Below are positions 36,255-43,842 of a stretch of DNA of 64,000 nucleotides, piece after piece. A program made the position numbers and the translations under genes. The notes beneath the pieces are model-generated. The model was not told the DNA's origin. It saw nothing but the letters and a program-made list of their open reading frames with translations, and did no database searches. The stretch lies in the NCBI RefSeq assembly GCF_030123105.1, contig NZ_CP126095.1, positions 372,001 to 436,000 on the forward strand, in the 5' to 3' direction. Numbering within the stretch: the stretch's first letter is position 1; every line of letters starts with the position of its first letter. This DNA comes from Paenibacillus sp. G2S3 (GTDB lineage Bacteria; Bacillota; Bacilli; Paenibacillales; Paenibacillaceae).

Positions 36255-36663
36255 GAATACATCCTCCTCAACGGATGAACTCCATACGTGACATTTTGTG
36301 TCAACGCTTGTAGGAGCTGTGATGATTGCGGTTTCATTCCTTATCTTATTGTGCTACTTTCCACACGGGTAATCAATTCATTCTTTCGTCTAATACGTTC
36401 GCAAAATGGTATGGGTTAGCTTGTTCTACTAAAACAATAGCTATTCTTTTTTATTACCCATTCTAAAGGCCCATTAAAATGATCCTATTATCCTTAATTT
36501 TAACTAAATGGAAATGGGACATTATTATATTGCCCTAAATAATTTTATGAATAAGACGAGTATCGTGATAATAGGACAGAATATTCTATGAAAGAGCTTC
36601 TAATTTTTGTTTTTTAATGGAAAAACTAATCAGAAATCGACACACTTTTCCACATTAGTATAG
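36255..36663. other. Intergenic region with no gene, upstream of odhA and sinI
   Basis: About 400 bases of AT-rich sequence between the divergent odhA and riboswitch-sinI units. I see no ORF or RNA gene. A Spo0A-like core ATCGACA (one mismatch to TTCGACA) lies at 36636-36642, about 22 bases before the sinI -10. Confidence 0.5.
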
Positions 36664-36669
36664 TATAAT
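36664..36669 (+). promoter_or_regulatory. -10 element of the riboswitch-sinI transcript
   Basis: Consensus TATAAT preceded by TAG; no good -35 at 17 bp (ACACTT). This, with the nearby Spo0A-like box, suggests an activator-dependent promoter. The transcript would start near 36676. Confidence 0.5.
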
Positions 36670-36724
36670 GTTATTGCAGTTAGCGTTTTCATATATTTCA
36701 AAGTAGATCCTTTCATGTAAAGGG

Positions 36725-36815
36725 TCCAGTAAAAGGTAAACCTGCTGAAAGGCAGGGGCACAAAGTCGCGGGTCTAAGGTAGAAATACTATGACAGCCGG
36801 ATTGCCTGGGGACGT
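36725..36815 (+). ncRNA. c-di-GMP-I (GEMM) riboswitch
   Basis: The conserved core is clear: AGGTAAACC (36734-36742), P2 stem TGC..GCA closed by the GAAA tetraloop (36747-36750), then GGGGCACAAAGTC (36755-36767), P3 GGTCTAAGG (36771-36779) with its receptor arm, and ATGACAGCCGGATTGCC (36790-36806). P1 is closed by GTCC (36724-36727) and GGAC (36810-36813). The nucleotide expected to contact the ligand is G by my alignment, which favours c-di-GMP over cGAMP. A weak hairpin AAAATC/GATTTT (36816-36836) directly behind it holds the sinI ribosome site in its loop, a possible expression platform. Confidence 0.92.
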
Positions 36816-36836
36816 AAAATCTTAGGAGGAGATTTT

Positions 36837-36992
36837 TTGGACAAGTCCAACCAGGGAAGCAACAAAGAACAGCAGGTTATTGATCTAGACGTAGAGTGGG
36901 TACATTTATTATTAGCAGCTAAGAAGGCTGGCATAAAGGCAGATGAAATTCGTCGATTCTTTCATGAGAAGACTGTGCAAGCCGTGCAGTAA
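36837..36992 (+). CDS. sinI: SinI family anti-repressor
   Basis: A 51-residue protein starting at TTG 36837, six bases after AGGAGGA. The SinI dimerisation motif DLDVEWVHLLLAAKKAGIKADEIRRFF occupies residues 16-42, matching the DxEWxxLxxEAxxxGxxxxEIRxFL pattern of the family and the C-terminal domain of SinR. In Bacillus SinI binds SinR and frees matrix operons. Here it is the only gene behind the c-di-GMP riboswitch and is closed by a strong terminator. A SinR homologue is encoded convergently 200 bases away. Confidence 0.93.
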   Translation: MDKSNQGSNKEQQVIDLDVEWVHLLLAAKKAGIKADEIRRFFHEKTVQAVQ

Positions 36993-37008
36993 TACATTCA
37001 GAGCATTA

Positions 37009-37058
37009 GATACCGAAAAAGAGCACAGCGATAACTCGCTGTGCTCTTTTTTGGTATC
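37009..37058 (+). terminator. Terminator after sinI
   Basis: 23-bp stem (37009-37031 / 37036-37058) with one wobble and a TAAC loop; the inner part AGAGCACAGCGA is perfect and a T6 tract lies within the right arm. Confidence 0.95.
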
Positions 37059-37152
37059 TAAGAAAGTATACAAGATACATCGTGCTTATATTCTACTAGA
37101 ATATAAAACGCCTTCGCAGTCCATGTTAGGAGGGCGAAGGCGCTTATGTTTG
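37059..37152 (+). repeat. Dispersed two-hairpin repeat, copy G (diverged)
   Basis: Starts TAAGAAAGTATA directly at the end of the sinI terminator and ends CGAAGGCGCTTATGTTTG, aligning with copies A-D along its length. The right arm forms CGCCTTCGC..GCGAAGGCG. It separates sinI from convergent sinR. Confidence 0.75.
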
Positions 37153-37194
37153 ATAGTATGAGTAGAAGAGGATCTTATCAGGTTAGGTGGAATA

Positions 37195-37536
37195 TTAATC
37201 CTTCTGATCAAGGCGCCATTTCTGGTAGTCTAGAAACTCCTTGAATTCGCGTTTGCTTATGCCTGAGGCCATAGCTTCCTGCACCAATCGGAACCATTCC
37301 GAATCTAAAGGTGACTCCTCAGCATCATTAGGTTCTCCATAGAGCAAAGCGTGGATGGATACCTGAAGCGCGTCGGCGATCTTTTCGATAAACTGGATTG
37401 AAGGATTGGATTGGATGTTTCTCTCCACATTGCTAAGATACGACTTAGCAACATCCGCTCTGTCCGCAAGCTCAGATAGGGATAATCCCTTTTCTAGGCG
37501 GAGATGCTGGATACGTTGGCCCATATTTTGTGGCAC
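37195..37536 (-). CDS. sinR: SinR-like XRE-family master regulator of biofilm formation
   Basis: A 113-residue DNA-binding protein. The helix-turn-helix is at about 8-60 (IQHLRLEKGLSLSELADRADVAKSYLSNVERNIQSNPSIQFIEKIADAL). The C-terminal SinI-like multimerisation domain is at about 78-110 (DSEWFRLVQEAMASGISKREFKEFLDYQKW), so both SinR domains are present. GTG 37536 is used; GGAGGGG lies 12 bases upstream, somewhat far. Convergent with sinI rather than downstream as in B. subtilis. The GTTCTYT sites before the tapA-like operon are its expected targets. Confidence 0.92.
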   Translation of the reverse strand: MPQNMGQRIQHLRLEKGLSLSELADRADVAKSYLSNVERNIQSNPSIQFIEKIADALQVSIHALLYGEPNDAEESPLDSEWFRLVQEAMASGISKREFKEFLDYQKWRLDQKD

Positions 37537-37568
37537 TATGCTGACGCCCCTCCGTAATTTTTGTTATT

Positions 37569-37597
37569 AGTATAGCAAATATCAATTAATTCGACAA
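37569..37597 (-). promoter_or_regulatory. sinR promoter with Spo0A box on the -35
   Basis: On the minus strand: TTGTCG (-35, 37597-37592), 17-bp spacer, TATACT (-10, 37574-37569). The -35 is part of TTGTCGAA (37597-37590), a perfect 0A box (core TGTCGAA). Boxes overlapping the -35 are the usual layout at Spo0A-activated promoters. Confidence 0.65.
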
Positions 37598-37609
37598 AGT
37601 TTATTGTAA

Positions 37610-37662
37610 AGAGAAAAGCAGCATCTACTTATCCGCTTCCGGAATCAGGATCTGCTGCTCTT
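37610..37662 (-). terminator. Terminator of the tapA-sipW-tasA operon
   Basis: Minus-strand GAGCAGCAGATC pairs with GATGCTGCT, then TTTTCTCTTT. It follows the tasA stop by about 30 bases. Confidence 0.7.
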
Positions 37663-37692
37663 CGAGTATTATATTAAATTATTCTATTAATC

Positions 37693-38298
37693 TTAGTAAT
37701 CTTTTTTAGCACCTTGTTTAGCTACGAAATCCCATGTCAGGGTTATGCTATCGCCTTGGAAAATATTTTGATCTTGGTTATTTTCCACAAATTCGAATTG
37801 GACGGAGAAGCTGTCATTGGTGCCGGCTTTAATACCAGATGCTTCGGTGAAGAGTTGATCCCAACCAGTATTTTTTACGAGATCCGGATGTTGAGATTTT
37901 AAATCAGCCAGCGTAGTTTGATAGACTACATCTTCTGGAGAAACGACGGTTCCTTTATCGTTATTTCTAAGGAATTTGACCTTAATGAATTGGGCTAAAT
38001 CCAGGTAGTTATCACCTTTAGCATCCGTAATTTGAGTGGAAGTGTTCAGAATAATAGATCCGATATCGAGCGAACCATCGTTTTTCAATTTGAAGGATTT
38101 GGTTACAGTATCACCTGGTTTTAGGTTTGGAATATTTACGATAACAGAAGGGTCGGAGTTCAAATCGAGTGTACCAGCAGCAAATGTAGCAGTGCTTTGT
38201 GCAGTGTCACTAAAGTAAGCGAAGGTTCCTCCACCAATCAATGATAAACCCAGTGCTGCAGATGCTACGCCAAGACCCAATGTTTTTTTGATACCCAT
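37693..38298 (-). CDS. tasA: TasA/CalY family matrix fibre protein
   Basis: A 201-residue secreted protein. The signal peptide MGIKKTLGLGVASAALGLSLIGGGTFAYFSD has the SipW-type ending (TFAYFSDTA). The mature part follows the TasA/camelysin pattern FAAGTLDLNSDPSVIVNIPNLKPGDTVTKSFKLKNDGSLDIGSIIL, a beta-sandwich that assembles into matrix fibres. It is a little shorter than B. subtilis TasA (261), nearer CalY length. GAGGAGGAA precedes the ATG. Last gene of the operon with its dedicated peptidase just upstream; repression by SinR is inferred. Confidence 0.93.
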   Translation of the reverse strand: MGIKKTLGLGVASAALGLSLIGGGTFAYFSDTAQSTATFAAGTLDLNSDPSVIVNIPNLKPGDTVTKSFKLKNDGSLDIGSIILNTSTQITDAKGDNYLDLAQFIKVKFLRNNDKGTVVSPEDVVYQTTLADLKSQHPDLVKNTGWDQLFTEASGIKAGTNDSFSVQFEFVENNQDQNIFQGDSITLTWDFVAKQGAKKDY

Positions 38299-38355
38299 AA
38301 TTAAAATTCCTCCTCGGTTTTTGTGGTTAAATTTTATAAAATTTATATATTGTAA

Positions 38356-38376
38356 CTTCCGGTTCGTAAGCGGAAG
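38356..38376 (-). other. Small hairpin between sipW and tasA
   Basis: CTTCCG/CGGAAG stem with a 9-nt loop, 60 bases before tasA. No T-run; possibly a processing or stability element allowing more TasA than SipW. Confidence 0.4.
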
Positions 38377-38391
38377 CGGACAATCAACGAA

Positions 38392-38979
38392 TTACTGTAT
38401 TTCAGTTGGAGGTGGAGAGGTGGGAAGTATAGCAGCATTTTTCTTTTCGAGTGCAGCTACAGCCTTCCATGATGAATACAGGGCATAGAGCAGGAGCATC
38501 AAGCCTGGTACGATCATGAGCACAACACTTCCAGCTTTTGAAACTGCGAAATTCATAGCGTAACCTACATAAGGTACGGTGACCCCGGTATACTCAGCTA
38601 CAACATTCGTAGAACTGGTAGGGTTCATATCAGGCGCATCATTGTTATCGCCTTTCGTGCGATACATGGCTTCACCAGTAGCGTTGTTCATTGTTGCTTC
38701 AACAACACGGTGAGTTATTAGCAGGTTTTCTTCATTTCTAAAAGTGATAACATCGCCCTTTTTGAAACGATTCATATCTCCTCCGGGTTTTAAAGCGACA
38801 ATCGATCCGGTCTGAATCCCTGGTTCCATCGAACCTGAGAGTACGGATTTAATCTGGTATCCGAAGAAGGCAGGTTCACCGCCGGAGGCTTTAGATAAAA
38901 CTACGGCTACCACCAGCAGAATGAAAATCACAAGCATGATGCTTGATAATGTATTGTTGATCATTTTTTTAATCCGCAT
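38392..38979 (-). CDS. sipW: Signal peptidase I SipW type
   Basis: 195 residues from ATG 38979, which follows GGTGGAG; the ORF open to 39123 is out of keeping with the family start MRIKKMINNTLSSIML. Catalytic Ser in SVLSGSMEPGIQTGS (about 50) and His in LITHRVVE (the ER-type Ser/His arrangement rather than Ser/Lys), with the later RTKGDNNDAPD acidic box. Membrane segments at both ends. SipW-type peptidases process TasA and TapA, which are both encoded in this operon. Confidence 0.93.
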   Translation of the reverse strand: MRIKKMINNTLSSIMLVIFILLVVAVVLSKASGGEPAFFGYQIKSVLSGSMEPGIQTGSIVALKPGGDMNRFKKGDVITFRNEENLLITHRVVEATMNNATGEAMYRTKGDNNDAPDMNPTSSTNVVAEYTGVTVPYVGYAMNFAVSKAGSVVLMIVPGLMLLLYALYSSWKAVAALEKKNAAILPTSPPPTEIQ

Positions 38980-38980
38980 A

Positions 38981-40237
38981 TTATTCTCCACCTTTGTCTT
39001 GTTGAGGGGCCGAAGGAGCTGGTGTTGCTGCCAGTGGGGAAGAGGTTGTATCTTCCGCCTTTGGTGTCTCCTGAGGAACCTTTTGCTGTGGTACATCTTG
39101 TGGAATCGTTGGCTCTTTACCAATTTCCGGATCGACCGGGTTAGTGGCTGGGGCTTCAGGTTGCTCTTTATTTATGTTCTCTGGAGCAGCTTCATCTGTC
39201 GGTGGAGTCGCTTCCGTTTTTGTTTTCTCTTCAGCTTCAGCTTTCGCTTTGTCCTCGGCTTCTTGCTTTTCTTTTTTCTCTAGGGCCAAACGTTCTTCTT
39301 CTTTCTTCGCTTGTTCCAGCGCTTCTAGTCGGGCTTTCTCGAGCGCTTCCAATTGTTGTTTACGAGTTTGACTGATCAATTGGAGCTGACTCTGAAGATT
39401 GCTGATTCCTGAAGTGGCCGATTCTTTAAGACTATTCATTTCAGTATTGAGATTTTCATAAGTGGAATTAAGTTCGCTAGAGATATTGCCGGCCGGCTGA
39501 CTAAAAGGAATCAGGAAAGGTAACGGCTGCTGAAACGCCTCATTGCGTAACTCGGGTTGTCCATATACATCACTGGTCACTACCGAAGCAAATGGAAGGC
39601 CGATGTCGTGTATGGAGTTTAGGTATTGAATGACTCCATTTAAGGAAGCATTCAGGGATTCAGAGATTACACCACTTTGATTCAGACTGCTTTGCAGCTC
39701 TCTGAAGAATTGTTCATCCTTGATTTCTAGACAGTTTGAATCTAGAGAAGTCATATATCCTCCAATCTGGAATAAGACGGCTGCTGCTGCGTTCAGCTCA
39801 CTATTGATTTCGTTCCAAATTTGGCTGTTGGTGGCTAGTTGCTCATTAACGCCATCGATTTGAGATTGAAGCGCGGAGATTTGTGTAGAAATCTCTTGCG
39901 CTGCGACATCAAGCTCATCCAGCGACATGCTCTCTATTCCCGAAACACCTGAGAGGCTGCCTGAGGGGGTATAGCTTTGCAGCGATCCTTTTAAAGCAGT
40001 AGCTCTTTCGATATGATCTTTGAGTTCTGTTAGAAGCCCCTTGACCGAGTTTGGAAACACTTCGCAAAAGCTAATGGTGCTAGTGGTTTGCGCAGTAGCT
40101 CCAAAACCACCATAGGTACTACCCACTTGCTGCGAAGTAGTCAGAAACAAGACGGAGACAGCCATTCCTGATTGCAGAACACGTAATCCGATTTGCCTCT
40201 TTCTTTTAGGTCTTCTTTTTGCTGATCTGGGTCTCAG
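38981..40237 (-). CDS. TapA-like secreted protein with coiled coil and Pro-rich tail
   Basis: About 418 residues. Basic N-terminus, hydrophobic segment VLQSGMAVSVLFLTTSQQVGSTYGGFGATAQTT and an early Cys, the build of TapA-type SipW substrates. Then helical repeats, a charged coiled coil (about 290-345, KARLEALEQAKKEEERLALEKKEKQEAEDKAKAEAEEK) and a Pro/Glu-rich tail. Bacillus TapA is shorter (253). The first position in the operon before sipW and tasA, and the operator sites upstream, support a fibre-assembly role. The start is odd: TTG 40255 has no ribosome site, while AGGGGAGGT lies six bases before CTG 40237. Confidence 0.75.
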   Translation of the reverse strand: MRPRSAKRRPKRKRQIGLRVLQSGMAVSVLFLTTSQQVGSTYGGFGATAQTTSTISFCEVFPNSVKGLLTELKDHIERATALKGSLQSYTPSGSLSGVSGIESMSLDELDVAAQEISTQISALQSQIDGVNEQLATNSQIWNEINSELNAAAAVLFQIGGYMTSLDSNCLEIKDEQFFRELQSSLNQSGVISESLNASLNGVIQYLNSIHDIGLPFASVVTSDVYGQPELRNEAFQQPLPFLIPFSQPAGNISSELNSTYENLNTEMNSLKESATSGISNLQSQLQLISQTRKQQLEALEKARLEALEQAKKEEERLALEKKEKQEAEDKAKAEAEEKTKTEATPPTDEAAPENINKEQPEAPATNPVDPEIGKEPTIPQDVPQQKVPQETPKAEDTTSSPLAATPAPSAPQQDKGGE

Positions 40238-40286
40238 AGGAATACCTCCCCTCAATGTCTTGAGTTTTCTTCGGTTCGTTATTGTT

Positions 40287-40450
40287 GTTCTTTATTGAGA
40301 ACAACTTCTGTAATGAATAATACAGGGAATAAATCGAAAAGAAAACCGCCATTAAGTCTCGTTTGTGCTCTATAAAGAACAATAATGTTAATTTATCTCT
40401 ATTTATCTCGTTTTATCGCTTGATATCTATTTTTATTCGCAATAGAGAAC
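40287..40450 (-). promoter_or_regulatory. SinR-type operator cluster before the tapA-sipW-tasA operon
   Basis: Three exact matches to the SinR heptamer GTTCTYT: GTTCTTT at 40287-40293 (+), GTTCTTT at 40380-40374 (-) and GTTCTCT at 40450-40444 (-). Two sit in inverted pairs with one-mismatch partners (GTTCTCA at 40302-40296; GTGCTCT at 40365-40371). They all lie in the 210 bases upstream of the operon, as at B. subtilis tapA. Confidence 0.82.
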
Positions 40451-40473
40451 GATATATAAGAGGGGGTTAAATT

Positions 40474-40514
40474 AAAAATAGCCTAATCATGCGAGAGGCA
40501 CGATTAGGCTATTA
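40474..40514 (-). terminator. Terminator of the aldo/keto reductase gene
   Basis: AATAGCCTAATC / GATTAGGCTATT stem; the minus-strand product continues with a T-rich tract. Confidence 0.88.
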
Positions 40515-40546
40515 AGAATTCCTGCGAGTTTAATTGTGGGGTTGGG

Positions 40547-41524
40547 TTAGGGAAGACGAGTACCACGTGAACTAACATACAGGTCATACCATTCTTTACG
40601 GGTAAGCTCCAGCTTGTCCGCATCGCCGCAGGCAGCGATACGCTGGGGATTCACAGTCCCAATCACTGGCTGAATAGCTGCTGGATGTGTCATTAGCCAG
40701 GATAGCACTATGGCTTCGGGTGTTGTTCCTTTTTCATCTGCAAGTTGTTTAACCATGGCAGCTGTCTGGACGATATTCTCTGGTTGATCGTCTAATGAAC
40801 GTCCGCTAAATAAGCCTTGTGCGAGTGGGCCCCAAGCTTGAAGCTGAATGTTCTCCATTCGACAATGTTCAAGGGTTCCCTCAGGAAACGTAATCTCCTT
40901 CCAAGGCTCACGGTTTACACTGATTCCAGCATCGACCCAGCTTAGCTTGGCTAGACTCATGTGCAGCTGGTTCACGATAAAGGGTTCATCGCAATAGGCT
41001 TGCAGCATTTTGATTTGCGCTGCGCTCATATTGGAGACGCCGAAATGACGAACTTTACCTGTTGCCTTTAATTGATGCAAAGCAGAAGCTACTTCCTCCG
41101 GATCCATTAGGGGATCAGGCCGATGGAGAAGCAGAATATCAATATATTCCGTTCCTAGTCGCGACAATATTCCATCTACACTGCTTAGAATATGCTGGCT
41201 TGAGAAATCAAACACATTAGAGCTGTCTCCAGGCTCCATTAGCTTAATACCGCACTTCGATTGAATAATGATTTCTTCGCGGAGCCCTGGGCGTTCTTTA
41301 AAGATCTGACCGAATACCTTCTCGGCTTTGCCACGGGTATAAATATCTGCATGATCAAACATATTGATTCCAATGGATAGTGCAGCGTCCACGGCTGCAT
41401 GTCCTTGCTTAACATTCTCGGCGGTAATCGGTTCATGATCCCAGCCCCCACCAAATCCCATACAACCTAGAGCAATACGGCTGGCAGGTATACCACGCTT
41501 GTTTAAAGGCAGCGTTCTCAACAA
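40547..41524 (-). CDS. Aldo/keto reductase
   Basis: A 325-residue NAD(P)H-dependent oxidoreductase, TIM-barrel. Catalytic tetrad visible: Asp and Tyr in NMFDHADIYTRGKAEKVFG (about 54-72), Lys in IIIQSKCGIKL (about 85-95) and His in LLLHRPDPLMD (about 131-141). The C-terminal cofactor loop is PVIGTVNPQRI. It resembles the YcsN-like group. CTAGGAGGAATCACATTG precedes TTG 41524. Substrate unknown. A perfect palindrome GTACATATTGTAC lies 36 bases upstream. Confidence 0.92.
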   Translation of the reverse strand: MLRTLPLNKRGIPASRIALGCMGFGGGWDHEPITAENVKQGHAAVDAALSIGINMFDHADIYTRGKAEKVFGQIFKERPGLREEIIIQSKCGIKLMEPGDSSNVFDFSSQHILSSVDGILSRLGTEYIDILLLHRPDPLMDPEEVASALHQLKATGKVRHFGVSNMSAAQIKMLQAYCDEPFIVNQLHMSLAKLSWVDAGISVNREPWKEITFPEGTLEHCRMENIQLQAWGPLAQGLFSGRSLDDQPENIVQTAAMVKQLADEKGTTPEAIVLSWLMTHPAAIQPVIGTVNPQRIAACGDADKLELTRKEWYDLYVSSRGTRLP

Positions 41525-41559
41525 TGTGATTCCTCCTAGGAAAATATGATTGCGTACAC

Positions 41560-41572
41560 GTACATATTGTAC
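41560..41572. promoter_or_regulatory. Palindrome upstream of aldo/keto reductase gene
   Basis: GTACATATTGTAC, perfect 5-3-5 inverted repeat, inside a larger GCGTACAC..GTACACGC arrangement. Probable regulator site; the binding protein is unknown. Confidence 0.45.
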
Positions 41573-41620
41573 ACGCTTAGATTACAGTATGGTATTTATT
41601 GTCTCTGGAAAAGGAAAAAG

Positions 41621-41646
41621 GAGTAGAGGTCCTAAGGCCTCTACTC
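41621..41646 (-). terminator. Terminator overlapping the end of the PadR gene
   Basis: GAGTAGAGG / CCTCTACTC 9-bp stem with an 8-nt loop; minus-strand T-rich tail. The stop codon is inside the stem. Confidence 0.8.
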
Positions 41647-42204
41647 TGTATTGAGTGGTGTTCCAATGTCATTCAACTTGCGTGCTATAACATCATCATA
41701 GAGACGTTGCAGCCATTTTAGTTCAATAAGGGTGTGTTCATAGGTGCCGTACATGAGATGAAGGGCGGAACGAGGAACAATAGGAATATGTTCTTCATAT
41801 ACCTGATAAGCCAGATTCACCTGATGTTCGGTTTCCCGAATACGTTCTTCGAGCAGCTTCTCCACCTTGTTTTGATCAACATGACGGGACATGGCTAGAG
41901 CCATATACATCGGATGATAGAAGGGCTCGTTCTTTTTAATTTGCTGTAGAATTAACTGCTCGAATAAATTTTTACCTTGCTCAGTAATACCGTAAATGGT
42001 TTTGTCTGGGCGATCACTGCTGCTAATCACCTCTAAAGCTTCGATATAGCCATCTTGTGCAAGTTTATCGACAGCGTAGTAGAGAGAACCAAGCTGGAGC
42101 TTTGTAATCCGGTCCATGGAGCGTTCTTTCATAACTAGTGTAATTTCATAGGGATGCATATTCCGTTCCAGCAGTAGACCGAGAATGGACAATTTCATCG
42201 ACAT
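41641..42204 (-). CDS. PadR family transcriptional regulator
   Basis: A 187-residue PadR protein. The winged helix occupies 1-85 (ILGLLLERNMHPYEITLVMKERSMDRITKLQLGSLYYAVDKLAQDGYIEAL) with the usual helical C-terminal dimerisation half. It lies five bases after the DHA2 transporter gene in the same operon, so it likely represses its own operon. An operator candidate sits in the operon promoter at 43808-43821. The ligand is presumably a pump substrate. Confidence 0.93.
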   Translation of the reverse strand: MSMKLSILGLLLERNMHPYEITLVMKERSMDRITKLQLGSLYYAVDKLAQDGYIEALEVISSSDRPDKTIYGITEQGKNLFEQLILQQIKKNEPFYHPMYMALAMSRHVDQNKVEKLLEERIRETEHQVNLAYQVYEEHIPIVPRSALHLMYGTYEHTLIELKWLQRLYDDVIARKLNDIGTPLNTE

Positions 42205-42209
42205 AATCG

Positions 42210-43730
42210 TTACCTTTTACCCTCGGACGCCTGAGCAGTTTTACTCGGAATGGTGAGGCGGTCTTTTGGCATAAGCAGCACAAAGACTAAACCAAGGACG
42301 GCAGGAATCAAGGCCCACATAAAGGTGTGTGCGATAGAAGAGGACAGCGCACTAGATATTTTCTCTAAAATTTCAGGTGGAATCTTGGCTCTTGCTTCAG
42401 GTGTCAGGGCTGCCCGCGGATCGCCGAAGGCTGCTGACTGCTCACTTCCGCCAAAAGCTTCGCTAATGCTGCTAGTGAAGTTGTTACGCTGAATAATTCC
42501 GAAGATCGTAATCCCTAGCGTCATCCCAAGCGAGCGCATAAACGTACTTGTTGAAGTTGCCGAACCGCGTTGGCGCATATCGAAATTATGGATAGCTGCC
42601 ATGCTTAGCACGGAGAAGGAGAAGCCCACGCCGAAGCCAGTCAAGGCCATGAATAGATTAAGCATGAGACGAGAGGTATCTGGTGATAAAGTGCTTAGAC
42701 TGTAGACACCTGCTACAAAGCAGACTGCGGATAGGATCATAATGTTGCGGAAGCTGGTTTTAGTTGTAAGTAGCCCACCGGTCTGACTGCCCACGACCGT
42801 ACCAATCATCATCGGCATGAGGATCAGTCCAGAGTTCGTAGCGGAGCCGCCAAATACGCCCTGTACGAAGATCGGAATATAAATCGTAGCTACGATAAAG
42901 GCAGAGCCATAGAACAAGGCTGTCACACTACTTGTTGCAAACAACCGTTTACTGAACATCGCGAACGAGATAACAGGTTCAGCCGCCACTCTCTCAATGA
43001 GGATGAATGCCAGCAAGAGTACAGCGAATCCGGCGAATAAGCCGAGAATGACACTAGAATCCCAAGCGTATTGATTGCCCCCCAGTTCTAGCGCAAACAT
43101 TAGGCAGATAATGGCGCCGACGAGAGTGAAGGCTCCGCCCCAGTCGATGCGCTGTTTAGCGTGAGAGATCGATTCTTTGTAAGAAGTTGCGATCAGAAAT
43201 AGTGCAATAATGCCGAGTGGCAGGTTAATGTAGAATACCCACTGCCATCCTACATAGTCGGTAATATATGCACCCAGTAACGGTCCGAGTACACTGGAGA
43301 TTCCGAAGACGGCACCGAATAGGCCAGTCAGTTTACCTCTTTTTTCAGGAGGGTAAATGTCGAAAACGATGGTGAAGGCGATAGGCATTAGTGCACCGCC
43401 ACCGATTCCTTGAATAGCCCGGTAAATACTGAGCTGTGTAATACTGGTTGCAGTACCGCACAGTGCTGAGCCAATCAGGAATACAATCAGTCCGAACATG
43501 AAGAAACGTTTACGTCCATACATATCCGAGAGCTTGCCGAAGATAGGGGTTCCAGCCATTACCATGACCATATAAGCTGAAGTGACCCATACGATTTTGT
43601 CCAGACCGCCAAGGTCGGAAACAATGGTTCCCATAGCTGAAGCTACAATGGTATTGTCCATCGCGGACATTAGAATACCGAGCAGCAGGCCAACAACTAC
43701 GAGTTTAAGATTACTTTCTTTAGTATGCAT
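42210..43730 (-). CDS. DHA2 family (EmrB/QacA type) multidrug efflux transporter
   Basis: A 506-residue MFS protein with 14 predicted helices. Motif A is GKLSDMYGRKRFF (about 65-77), motif C includes GLFGAVFGISSVLGPLLGAYI (about 136-156), and a starting MDNTIVASAMGTIVSDLGG is typical of the EmrB/QacA group. It exports drugs or toxic organics with proton exchange. First gene of an operon with PadR. AAGGAG precedes ATG 43730. Confidence 0.94.
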   Translation of the reverse strand: MHTKESNLKLVVVGLLLGILMSAMDNTIVASAMGTIVSDLGGLDKIVWVTSAYMVMVMAGTPIFGKLSDMYGRKRFFMFGLIVFLIGSALCGTATSITQLSIYRAIQGIGGGALMPIAFTIVFDIYPPEKRGKLTGLFGAVFGISSVLGPLLGAYITDYVGWQWVFYINLPLGIIALFLIATSYKESISHAKQRIDWGGAFTLVGAIICLMFALELGGNQYAWDSSVILGLFAGFAVLLLAFILIERVAAEPVISFAMFSKRLFATSSVTALFYGSAFIVATIYIPIFVQGVFGGSATNSGLILMPMMIGTVVGSQTGGLLTTKTSFRNIMILSAVCFVAGVYSLSTLSPDTSRLMLNLFMALTGFGVGFSFSVLSMAAIHNFDMRQRGSATSTSTFMRSLGMTLGITIFGIIQRNNFTSSISEAFGGSEQSAAFGDPRAALTPEARAKIPPEILEKISSALSSSIAHTFMWALIPAVLGLVFVLLMPKDRLTIPSKTAQASEGKR

Positions 43731-43802
43731 GCTTCGCAGGCTCCTTTTTTCTAATAGTGATAAATCCGTTCAAAAAATGTTCATAGGTTAGAAGCAAAAT
43801 TT

Positions 43803-43831
43803 ATTATATTCAAATTTGAATAGGGTAGCAA
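43803..43831 (-). promoter_or_regulatory. Efflux operon promoter with palindromic operator
   Basis: Minus strand: -35 TTGCTA (43831-43826), 17-bp spacer, -10 TATAAT (43808-43803). The perfect palindrome ATTCAAATTTGAAT (43808-43821) fills the spacer, where a bound repressor would block polymerase. The PadR gene of this operon is the obvious candidate. Confidence 0.7.
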
Positions 43832-43842
43832 TAGTTTTTTTC

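Noticed and set aside
36725..36815. cGAMP-specific (GEMM-Ib) version of the riboswitch
   Set aside because: By my alignment the discriminating base is G, not A; only probing could settle it.
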